A stretch of DNA of 64,000 nucleotides from CAWBFD01 sp963788115 (GTDB lineage Bacteria > Actinomycetota > Thermoleophilia > Solirubrobacterales > 70-9), in NCBI GenBank assembly GCA_963788115.1, contig CAWBFD010000004.1, forward strand, positions 186,001-250,000, written 5' to 3'. Under the pieces are notes generated by a model. It saw only the letters and a list, made by a program, of their open reading frames with translations. It did not search any database and was not told where the DNA came from. The translations under genes and the position numbers were made by a program. Shown in pieces: positions 32,851-39,441 of this stretch. Each line of letters opens with the position of its first letter. The stretch's first letter is position 1.

Positions 32851-33723
32851 CTACTCGTTCGGCCTATCCCCGCGCTGGCGCAGGAAGCGCTGGAACTCCC
32901 GGGCGAGCGCGTCCCCCGACGGGACCTCCGCCCCGGGCTCGAGCGTCTCCTCCTGTTCGGATTCGAGCCGCTCCACCAGCTCGCGGATCTCGGGATTGGC
33001 CGCGACTGCCTCGTCGACCTGGGCGTCGAAGCGCTCCATGGCCTCCTCCAGCTCCGAGGCCTCCACCGCGATCCCGGTCAGGCTCTCCAGCCGGCGCAGA
33101 AGCGCCAGCGCAGCCTTCGGATTGGGCACTGCCGCCACATAGTGGGGCACCGCGGCCCAGAGGCTGGCGGAGGGAATATCCCGCCGGCGGCACGCTTCGT
33201 GGAGGACCCCGACGATGCCGGTCGGCCCCTCGTAGTGCGAGCGGGAGAGCCCCAGGCGCTCCACGAGTTGCTCGTCCGAGGCGAGCCCGGTGATCGGGAC
33301 CGGCCGCGTGTGGGCCACGTCGGCGATCAGGGCGCCGAGGGTCACCACCATCTCGACGTTCATCCGCTCGGCCGCATCGAGGACGGCGGCCGAGAACCCC
33401 CGCCAGCGCACGTTTGGCTCGGTCCCGCTGAGCAGGATCAGGTCGCGCTCGGCGGCCGGCACGCTGGCTGCAATCACCGTGGTCGACGGCCAGTCGATTC
33501 GCCGGGTGCGACCCTCGACCAGGCGGATCGTCGGCCGGTTGACCTGGAAGTCGAAGTACTCCTCCGGGTCGATCCGGGCGACGATCTCCGAATCGAGGCC
33601 GACGGCGACGGCCTCGAGCGCAGTCGTCGCGGCGCTCGCTGCGTCGTTCCACCCCGCGAAGGCGGCGACCATGATCGGCTCCCGCAACTCGGGCGGATCT
33701 CCCTCCCAGATCAGCGAATCCAC
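32851..33723 (-). CDS. PAC2 family protein
   Basis: 290 residues with the PAC2 (proteasome assembly chaperone 2-like) fold common in Actinobacteria: MVAAFAGWNDAASAATTAL, DPEEYFDFQVNRPTIRL, ILLSGTEPNVRWRGF, VVTLGALIADVAHTRPVPITG and SLWAAVPHYVAAVPNPKAALAL. The tail (about 230-290) is acidic and helical. The GTG at 33723 starts immediately at VDSLIWEG; the frame is open much further upstream but there it is antisense to the next gene. Function in bacteria is unproven. Convergent with the helicase (8 bases between stops). Confidence 0.85.
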   Translation of the reverse strand: MDSLIWEGDPPELREPIMVAAFAGWNDAASAATTALEAVAVGLDSEIVARIDPEEYFDFQVNRPTIRLVEGRTRRIDWPSTTVIAASVPAAERDLILLSGTEPNVRWRGFSAAVLDAAERMNVEMVVTLGALIADVAHTRPVPITGLASDEQLVERLGLSRSHYEGPTGIVGVLHEACRRRDIPSASLWAAVPHYVAAVPNPKAALALLRRLESLTGIAVEASELEEAMERFDAQVDEAVAANPEIRELVERLESEQEETLEPGAEVPSGDALAREFQRFLRQRGDRPNE

Positions 33724-33825
33724 TGGCGCGAGCCTATCGCGAGACGCCCGCCACCTTCGAGGTTCGCGCGGACGGCGTCTTCGTCCGGCCCGCCCTTCAC
33801 CATCGTCGGCGTGGAAGCTGCGGCC

Positions 33826-34743
33826 GTGACCCCGATTCGTCCCGCGCCCGGACCTACGGTGGCGGAGCTCGGTCCCGGCCGGCGATTCGAGGGCCGCTAC
33901 GCATGCGCGCGCAAGGATCGGCGGGCGGCCCGGAACGGGTCGCCGTACCTGGCGCTGGAGCTTCGGGACCGGACGGGCTCGATCCCGGCTCGGGTGTTTC
34001 GGGACGTTGACAGGATCGGCGCTCGGTTCGAGCGCGGCGATGCGATCGCCGCTCGGGGCCGAGTCGAGCGCTACCGAGGCGAGCTGGTGGCCGAGCTCGA
34101 CGACGCCCACCGCCTCGATCCCGGCGACTACGAGACGAGTGAGTTCCTGCCGGTCGCCTATCGCTCGGTCGAGGAGTTGGAGGGCTTCCTCGAGCACCTG
34201 GCCCGCGAGATCCACGACCCCCCGCTGGCCGCCATCGCCGAGCGACTGGTGATCTCCGGCCCCCTCGCCGATGACTTCCGGCGGGCGCCCTGCACCTGCG
34301 CCGGGCACCACGCCTACCTCGGCGGGCTCCTCGAGCACACGGTCGCGGTCGGGACTCTGGTCCTCGAGGTCTGCCAGCTGCACCCGCGGCTCGACTCGGA
34401 CCTGCTGATGGCCGCGGCGCTGATCCACGACATCGGCAAGGTGCGGGAGTTCAGCTACGGGGCGGAGATCAGGCTGAGCGACGAGGGGCGGTTGCTCGGT
34501 CACCTTGCGCTCGGGGCCCAGATCATCGACCGCGCCGACGGGGAGCTCCCGGCCGAGCGGCGGCTGGCCCTGCTCCACTGCGTGCTCTCGCATCATGGCG
34601 CCGACGCGGGCCCTGGACGATCGCGGTCAGGCGGAGCGGCGCCCGGCACACGCGGCTTCGGCTCGCCGGAGGCGCTCGCGCTCTATCGGCTGAACGCCCT
34701 CGATGCGTCGGTCAAGGGCGCGCTCGAGCACGGACTGGGGTGA
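33826..34743 (+). CDS. OB-fold plus HD-domain protein, YhaM-like 3'-5' exoribonuclease
   Basis: 305 residues. The N-terminal OB-fold nucleic-acid-binding domain (about 20-100: YLALELRDRTGSIPARVFRD, RVERYRGELVAELDD) is followed by an HD phosphohydrolase domain: HHAYLGGLLEHTVAV, the HD pair in AALIHDIGK and HCVLSHHGA. This order is that of YhaM exonucleases, which trim RNA or DNA 3' ends using a metal. GTG at 33826 has GGAAG upstream; GTG at 33811 is an alternative five codons earlier. Divergent from the PAC2 gene. Confidence 0.82.
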   Translation: MTPIRPAPGPTVAELGPGRRFEGRYACARKDRRAARNGSPYLALELRDRTGSIPARVFRDVDRIGARFERGDAIAARGRVERYRGELVAELDDAHRLDPGDYETSEFLPVAYRSVEELEGFLEHLAREIHDPPLAAIAERLVISGPLADDFRRAPCTCAGHHAYLGGLLEHTVAVGTLVLEVCQLHPRLDSDLLMAAALIHDIGKVREFSYGAEIRLSDEGRLLGHLALGAQIIDRADGELPAERRLALLHCVLSHHGADAGPGRSRSGGAAPGTRGFGSPEALALYRLNALDASVKGALEHGLG

Positions 34744-34747
34744 CTCA

Positions 34748-35161
34748 CTAGTCGTCCGGCTCGGGCCTTCGCCGGGCGCGCTTGCGATCCGCCACGCGCC
34801 GCTTCGCCTGAAGCCGCCGCTCACGGGAGGCCTGCGTGGGCTTGGTGGGCCTCCGCCGCCGCGGCGTCCGCAGTCCGTCGGCGAGCTTGCGGCGGAGCCG
34901 CTCGAGGGCCAGCTCGCGGTTTCGGGCCTGCCCGCGGGCGTCCTGGGCCACGGCGCTCACCCTCGGCCCCACCCGTCGGAGCAGCCGCTCGCGCTGCTGC
35001 GGCGTCAGGGTCCCGGACGCGGCGATGTCGAAGCTCGCCTCGATGCGCGAGGCCGTGACGTTCGCGTGCTGCCCGCCCGGGCCCGATGATCGGCTGGCCC
35101 GCAGCTCGATCTCGGAAAGCGGGATCGAGAGGTCGGGGCTCACCACCAGCCAGTCGTTCAC
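34748..35161 (-). CDS. arfB: Ribosome-rescue peptidyl-tRNA hydrolase
   Basis: 137-residue stand-alone release-factor-like domain that frees stalled ribosomes. The catalytic GGQ is in SRSSGPGGQHANVTASRIEA (GGQ at 29-31), followed by the family's helix AQDARGQARNRELALERL and the basic tail (RRRRPTKPTQASRERRLQAK, about 100-137) that enters the mRNA channel. Length is normal. The start GTG at 35161 overlaps the stop of the upstream membrane gene (GTGA). It is last in a three-gene minus-strand operon. Confidence 0.9.
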   Translation of the reverse strand: MNDWLVVSPDLSIPLSEIELRASRSSGPGGQHANVTASRIEASFDIAASGTLTPQQRERLLRRVGPRVSAVAQDARGQARNRELALERLRRKLADGLRTPRRRRPTKPTQASRERRLQAKRRVADRKRARRRPEPDD

Positions 35162-35574
35162 GGGTCCGCTGCCGTTTCAGCCGGCGGGGGTTGAGCAGCG
35201 CCCGACCGAAGCGCGCGTCGGACGAGCTGGGCGGCGACGAGGAGCACGAGGACGGCGAACGAGACCTCGAGCACCCGCTGCGAGACAGCGTTGGCGACGA
35301 CCACCCCGATCGCCACGCCGATGGGGGAGAGGGCACCCATGACGAGGCCGTCCCGGAGCCGCACGTTGCCGTAGGTGTGCTGGCGCCAGGCGCCCGCGGC
35401 GGCGACGATCACGATCGCGAGCAGCGAGGTCGACTCGGCCTCGATCTGCGACTGATCGAGGAAGATCGCCAGCGCCGGCACGAACAGGACGCCGCCGCCG
35501 ACCCCGAACACGCCCCCGATCAGCCCCCCGGCGACGCCCAGCGTGCCGGCGAGCGCGATGTCCACGGGGCTCAT
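35158..35574 (-). CDS. Half-size TauE/SafE family membrane protein (second of a pair)
   Basis: 138 residues, about half of the usual 240-270 for TauE/SafE (sulfite/sulfonate exporter-like) proteins, with the family motif once: AGGLIGGVFGVGGGVLFVPAL, then LLAIVIVAAAGAWRQHTYGNV and two further hydrophobic stretches. About four membrane segments. It follows the other half-size gene after 10 bases and precedes arfB with a 4-base overlap. The two halves probably assemble into one transporter. The substrate is unknown. Confidence 0.82.
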   Translation of the reverse strand: MSPVDIALAGTLGVAGGLIGGVFGVGGGVLFVPALAIFLDQSQIEAESTSLLAIVIVAAAGAWRQHTYGNVRLRDGLVMGALSPIGVAIGVVVANAVSQRVLEVSFAVLVLLVAAQLVRRALRSGAAQPPPAETAADP

Positions 35575-35584
35575 CGGGGCGCGC

Positions 35585-35965
35585 TCAAGGGATCGCGAGC
35601 TCCAGAGCGATCACGAAGAGCAGGAGGGCGAAGAGGAGCGACACGGCCCGCTCGGGAATGCGTTGCTGGAGGGCAGTTCCAGCGATCACTCCGCCGACTG
35701 CGGGGAGCCCCACGATCGCGGCCCTGAGCGGGTCGACGTTGCCGTACAGAGCCTGGCCGATGGCGCCGAAGGCGGCCATTATGACGAGCGCGGTCAGGCT
35801 CGTGCCAGTCGCTTCCCGCTCGCCGTAGGCAAGCCAGAGGATCAGGAGGGGCACGACGATGCTCCCGCCGCCGACGCCGAAGAGGCCGCTGAAGGCGCCC
35901 GCGGCTGTTGCGATCACGGTCAGCTTCAGCAACCGGTCGCGGCCCGAGGCCGCGGCGTCAGTCAT
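35585..35965 (-). CDS. Half-size TauE/SafE family membrane protein (first of a pair)
   Basis: 126 residues with the same single repeat: AGAFSGLFGVGGGSIVVPLL, ALVIMAAFGAIGQALYGNV and two more hydrophobic segments (VGLPAVGGVIAGTALQQ, LLFALLLFVIALELA). The ATG at 35965 follows a sensible soluble N terminus (MTDAAASGRDRLLK). The frame is open upstream, but that stretch is the palindromic element 35975-36147. Divergent from otsB. Confidence 0.8.
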   Translation of the reverse strand: MTDAAASGRDRLLKLTVIATAAGAFSGLFGVGGGSIVVPLLILWLAYGEREATGTSLTALVIMAAFGAIGQALYGNVDPLRAAIVGLPAVGGVIAGTALQQRIPERAVSLLFALLLFVIALELAIP

Positions 35966-35974
35966 CGTCGCGAT

Positions 35975-36147
35975 ACTAAGTCGTCCCCGTCGTACCCTCG
36001 CCCGCGACTGGGCGAGCGAGAGCCGTCGCCTGGCGGCGTCCTCGGTCGCTCGCGTACTTTTCCAAGTACGCCACGCTCCCTGCGTCCTTGCCATGCTCGG
36101 CTCCCGCTCGCCCATCCACGACCGAACGTACGACGGGGACGACTAGC
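35975..36147. repeat. Structured intergenic element, GCGTCCT-core family, copy 3
   Basis: About 170 bp filling the space between two divergent start codons. Outer arms AGTCGTCCCCGTCGTAC (35979-35995) and GTACGACGGGGACGACT (36128-36144), 17 bp perfect. Middle arms TGGGCGAGCGAGAGCC (36009-36024) and GGCTCCCGCTCGCCCA (36099-36114), 15 of 16 paired. Inner hairpin GCGTACTT-ttcc-AAGTACGC (36052-36071). GCGTCCTCGG and GCGTCCTTGCC lie in the two internal loops. The element runs to CTAG, 3 bases before the otsB ATG. Confidence 0.8.
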
Positions 36148-36149
36148 AC

Positions 36150-36953
36150 ATGCATCCCGCCACCGCCGAGGTCGCGGAGCTGATCGCGCCGCTTCGCTCC
36201 GAGCCCCGGGCGTCGGCGGTGCTCTCCGACATCGACGGGACGCTCGCCCCGATCGTCACCGATCCCGCCGCGGCCGGGGTGCCTCCAGCGGCCCGGGCCG
36301 TCCTGCGCCGTCTGGCCGACCGCTACGGGTTGGTGGGATGCCTGTCGGGCCGCGCGGCGATCGAAGCCCGCCGGATCGTCGGCCTCGATGAGCTGGTGTA
36401 CGCCGGGAACCACGGCTACGAGTTGCTTCGCCCCGGGGAGAGCGCGCCAACGCCGAACCCGGCGCTCCGCGGCCATGAGGACGAGGCGCGGCGCTTCATC
36501 GATGCTCTCGAGCACCGCCGGCTGGCGGCCGCGGGCCTTCGGATCGAGGACAAGGGCCCGATCCAGGCGCTCCACTGGCGCGGCGCCGCCGACGAGAGAT
36601 CCGCGCGAGAGCTTGCCGAGGAGGTCGCCGTGAGCGCCGCCGAGCGGGGGTTGGTCCCCCACCGCGGCCGCAAGGTGCTGGAGATCCGGCCGCTCGCCGG
36701 AGTCAACAAGGGGACGGCGATCGATCTCCTGCTGGATGGCGGCGCGATCGCCAGCGCGCTCTACGGCGGCGACGACGTGACCGACCTCGATGCGTTCGCG
36801 GCCCTTCGCGAGCGGCGGCGGGCCGGGCGGCTGCGCAGCGCGATCTGCGTCGGGGTCGCGTCGGAGGAGGGCCCTGCGGAGCTGGCAGACCGCGCCGATG
36901 TCCTCGTCGGCGGCCCCGACGGCTACCTCGACCTGCTGCGAACCCTCCTCTAG
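36150..36953 (+). CDS. otsB: Trehalose-6-phosphate phosphatase
   Basis: 267-residue HAD phosphatase that releases trehalose from trehalose-6-phosphate in the cytosol. HAD motif I SDIDGTLAPI (about 26-35), motif II LSGRAA, YAGNHGYELLRPG typical of OtsB, HRGRKVLEIRPLAGVNKGTA with the motif III lysine and motif IV GGDDVTDLDAFAAL. Length is normal. No otsA is in the window. It starts 3 bases after one palindromic element and its stop codon is the left end of another. Confidence 0.9.
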   Translation: MHPATAEVAELIAPLRSEPRASAVLSDIDGTLAPIVTDPAAAGVPPAARAVLRRLADRYGLVGCLSGRAAIEARRIVGLDELVYAGNHGYELLRPGESAPTPNPALRGHEDEARRFIDALEHRRLAAAGLRIEDKGPIQALHWRGAADERSARELAEEVAVSAAERGLVPHRGRKVLEIRPLAGVNKGTAIDLLLDGGAIASALYGGDDVTDLDAFAALRERRRAGRLRSAICVGVASEEGPAELADRADVLVGGPDGYLDLLRTLL

Positions 36954-37028
36954 TGGTCGCGGCCGCAAATTCGTCGGCGTTCTGGCGGGCCCAGAAGCGC
37001 CGCCGAACCTACGGACGCGACCACTAAT
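36950..37028. repeat. Palindromic intergenic element, AGTGGTC family, copy 2
   Basis: About 78 bp. Left arm from TAGTGGTCGCGGCCGCAAAT (36951-36970) pairs with the right arm ending GGACGCGACCACTA (37013-37026), continuing inward to GGCG-TTCTGG / CCAGAA-GCGCC. About 36 bp of each arm take part with a few mismatches. The stop of otsB lies in the left arm and the ATG of the next gene begins at the end of the right arm. Confidence 0.75.
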
Positions 37029-38871
37029 GCTGTTCTGCGACCTCCTGCGAGTCACCGTGCTGCTGATCGCCGGCGTCGCGTCGGCGCTGGGGGCGGTGAC
37101 GGTGGTCAGCGCCAACCAGGACGGCGACACCGCCACCTTGATCTTCGCCGGCGTGTGGTGGGCGGCGGCGGTGATCATCGGCATTCTCATGGGCCGGTCG
37201 GCCCGGGCCAGCGAGGCCATGTCCCGCACGCTCGCTTCGGCCCGCACGGCCACCAGCCTGCCGCCGGAGAGCCCCGGTCGGATCGCCTTCATGCGACTCT
37301 GGCCGATCGGCGCGTTCGCGCTGATCACCGCGGGGCTGGCGTGGGTCTGGCCCAGCGTGGCTGCAGTCGGCGCCGGCTACGCGATTTTGGTCGCGCTCGC
37401 CTGGCGCCGGCGTGAGCACGCGGTCACCGCGATCGAGGAGCGCGACGGAGTCCGCTTCTACGTTGAGCCTTCGTCGGCGTTCGAGCCGGTGCGGCTGGTC
37501 CGCACGCCCGGCCTGGGGCGCGATCGGGTGCCGGCTGGGCATCCCCCGCCACCGCCTCCGGCCGTTTAGGACCCCGTTCACCATCTCGGCCCGCTCGGGG
37601 AGCTGCGCCCGATCCATCAGGTCCATCCGGAGGGTGGAGGCTGCACCAGTGAGCGAGTCGGCCCGGCCGTCGCGGCGGATGAAGGCGAGCTGAGCGCCGA
37701 CCGCGGCGGTCAGCGCGGCGGCCGCCGAGACCAGCAGGGCGGCGCGCGGGCTCGCGGTTTGGGACAGCCAGCCGGCGATCGGCCCACCGATCGGGGTCGA
37801 TCCGAGGAACACGATCGAATAGAGGGCCATCACCCGGCCGCGCATCGAGGGTTCCGCGGTCAGCTGCAGCGAGGAGTTGATGCCGGCGGCGAAAGTGACG
37901 GTGGCGGCCCCCAGCGGAACCAGGAGCGCCGCCGCAATCGCCAGGCTCGGCGCGGTGGCGGCGAGCGCCGCGAGACCGGCGAACGCGAGTGCCGATCCGA
38001 CCAGGAGTCCGCGGCCCACTCGTCCCCGGGCGCCCGCGGCGAGGGCTCCGGCCACCGAGCCGGCGGCCATCGCGACCGCGAGTGCGGTGTAGGCGCCGGC
38101 CCCGCCCCCGAAGGTGCGGGTGGCGAGCAGCGGCAGGATCACCTGGAAGTTGAACCCGAGGGTGCCGACGATCGCCATCATCGCCATCGGGATCGCCAGC
38201 GAGGGCGTGCCGGCCACGTAACGAAGGGCCGCGCGAACCGCGCCCGGCTCGCGGATCGCGGGTGGGGAGGGCTCGAGGTCCTCCGGCTCCATCGCCCGCA
38301 AGGCCACGATCATGCCGCCGAAGCTGAGCGCGTTGATCAGGAAGCAAGGTTCGACGCCAACCGTGGCGATGAGGAGTCCCGCCCCGGCGGGCCCGACGAT
38401 GCGGGCCGCATGGACGAGGACGCTGTTGAGGCCGACCGCGTTTACCACCCGCTCGGTCCCCACCATCTCCGTGACGAAGCTCTGGCGCGTGGGGTTGTCG
38501 ATGGCGTTCACGGCTCCCCGCGCGAACACGAGGCCGAAGACCAGCGCGGGGGTGACCACCCCGGCGGCGGTCACGCTCCACAGAGCCAGCGCCGGGAGCG
38601 CCATGAGCGTCTGGGTGACGAGCAGAAGCGAGTGCTTGGGGAAGCGGTCCGCCAGCAGCCCGCCCCACGCTCCGAACAGGAGGATGGGCAGGAACTGCAG
38701 CGCCGAGGTCACCCCGACCGCGAGGCCGCTGCCGGTGAGCTCGAGGACCAGCCACATCTCGGCGACGACCTGCATCCAGTTGCCGCTCAGGGAGACCAGC
38801 TGACCGGCGAAGTAGCGCCGGTAGTTCGGGATGGAGAGGGATGCGAAGGAACGGCGGAGCGCCGCGCTCAA
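37024..38871 (-). CDS. MFS transporter (enterobactin exporter/EntS-like), frame extended at the 3' end
   Basis: Drug/metabolite efflux-type major facilitator protein. The fold occupies residues 1 to about 405: RYFAGQLVSLSGNWMQVVAEMWL, GGLLADRFPKH (loop 2-3 motif), RGAVNAIDNPTRQSFVTEMV and about twelve hydrophobic segments, as in the EntS/MFS_3 group. The domain ends near 37660, but the frame has no stop until 37024 and adds about 200 Arg/His/Gly/Pro-rich residues fully antisense to the gene 37027-37569. A single-base shift near the end would give a TAA at about 37567. A missing stop or a sequencing error are both possible. Start TTG at 38871 overlaps the marR stop (TTGA). Confidence 0.8.
   Translation of the reverse strand: MSAALRRSFASLSIPNYRRYFAGQLVSLSGNWMQVVAEMWLVLELTGSGLAVGVTSALQFLPILLFGAWGGLLADRFPKHSLLLVTQTLMALPALALWSVTAAGVVTPALVFGLVFARGAVNAIDNPTRQSFVTEMVGTERVVNAVGLNSVLVHAARIVGPAGAGLLIATVGVEPCFLINALSFGGMIVALRAMEPEDLEPSPPAIREPGAVRAALRYVAGTPSLAIPMAMMAIVGTLGFNFQVILPLLATRTFGGGAGAYTALAVAMAAGSVAGALAAGARGRVGRGLLVGSALAFAGLAALAATAPSLAIAAALLVPLGAATVTFAAGINSSLQLTAEPSMRGRVMALYSIVFLGSTPIGGPIAGWLSQTASPRAALLVSAAAALTAAVGAQLAFIRRDGRADSLTGAASTLRMDLMDRAQLPERAEMVNGVLNGRRRWRGMPSRHPIAPQAGRADQPHRLERRRRLNVEADSVALLDRGDRVLTPAPGERDQNRVAGADCSHAGPDPRQPRGDQRERADRPESHEGDPTGALRRQAGGRAGRSERAGHGLAGPGRPAHENADDHRRRPPHAGEDQGGGVAVLVGADHRHRPQRRRDAGDQQHGDSQEVAEQH
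37027..37569 (+). CDS. Uncharacterised four-helix membrane protein
   Basis: 180 residues with hydrophobic segments near 9-28 (VTVLLIAGVASALGAVTVV), 37-57 (LIFAGVWWAAAVIIGILMG), 92-110 and 112-128 (FALITAGLAWVWPSVAAVGA), then a soluble tail (RREHAVTAIEERDGVRFYVE) ending in a Pro run. No family was recognised. Composition and membrane pattern support a real gene, although the whole of it lies antisense to the open 3' extension of the MFS gene on the other strand. Confidence 0.65.
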   Translation: MLFCDLLRVTVLLIAGVASALGAVTVVSANQDGDTATLIFAGVWWAAAVIIGILMGRSARASEAMSRTLASARTATSLPPESPGRIAFMRLWPIGAFALITAGLAWVWPSVAAVGAGYAILVALAWRRREHAVTAIEERDGVRFYVEPSSAFEPVRLVRTPGLGRDRVPAGHPPPPPPAV

Positions 38872-39326
38872 CGGCGCTCACTCTCCAGCATCCGCTCGAG
38901 CAGCTCCGCCGCTCGCTCCAGCGTGGCCAGGTCCTCCTCCGCCTCGAGCTGGCGCAGCCTCCGCGCCAGGTAAGCGGTCTTGCGGCCCCGGAGGCGGCGC
39001 AGCAGATCACGCCCAGCCGCTGTGGCGGTGACGAGGGACGAACGGCGATCCGCCGGGTCGGCGGTCCGCTCGATCAGCCCGTCCTGCTCGAGCCGAGCGA
39101 CGATCCTGGTCGCGGTGGGGCGCTGGATCCGCTCGTGCGCCGCGACCTCACTGGGAGTGAGCGGGCCATGGCGGTCGATCGTTGCCAGCGCCGCCGCCTG
39201 CGTCGGGCTGAGGGCGCCCCCGGCCTCCTGGCGAAGGCGGCGCGCGGTGCGGGTGATGGCCAGGCGCAGCCTCGCAGCGGCCTCGGCCACCCGCTCGTCC
39301 CGGATGCTCTCCACAGTGGTTGCCAT
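38868..39326 (-). CDS. MarR family transcriptional regulator
   Basis: 152-residue winged-helix dimeric repressor: LSPTQAAALATIDRHGPLTPSEVAAHERI, recognition helix QRPTATRIVARLEQDGLI, wing RTADPADRRSSLVTATAAG. It is coupled (TTGA) to the MFS transporter gene, so it probably controls efflux in response to a small molecule. Start ATG at 39326; the palindromic site at 39326-39344 overlaps the promoter and start, fitting autorepression. A -10-like TATGCT is only 8 bases upstream of the ATG, so the mRNA is probably leaderless. Confidence 0.9.
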   Translation of the reverse strand: MATTVESIRDERVAEAAARLRLAITRTARRLRQEAGGALSPTQAAALATIDRHGPLTPSEVAAHERIQRPTATRIVARLEQDGLIERTADPADRRSSLVTATAAGRDLLRRLRGRKTAYLARRLRQLEAEEDLATLERAAELLERMLESERR

Positions 39327-39344
39327 TGCTAATTAGCATAGCAA
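39326..39344. promoter_or_regulatory. Probable MarR operator overlapping the marR start
   Basis: TTGCTA-attagca-TAGCAA with an inner perfect palindrome GCTAATTAGC (39328-39337). AT-rich against a GC-rich background, and covering the -10 region and start codon. This matches the usual placement of MarR autoregulatory sites. Confidence 0.65.
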
Positions 39345-39381
39345 ACGATCTTCTCCAGAACCGCTGCATCAAATCGCCGCG

Positions 39382-39426
39382 GGTGAGGCGGATCCTGGGC
39401 GTTTATGCCCCAAGATCCGCCTCACC
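39382..39426. terminator. Long hairpin downstream of polX
   Basis: GGTGAGGCGGATC-C-TGGG pairs with CCCA-A-GATCCGCCTCACC (17 of 18 bp) around a short loop. It lies 16 bases beyond the polX stop and upstream of marR (both minus strand). No T-tract, so it may be a terminator or a further palindromic repeat. Confidence 0.5.
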
Positions 39427-39441
39427 GCAACGGGGGTGGAG

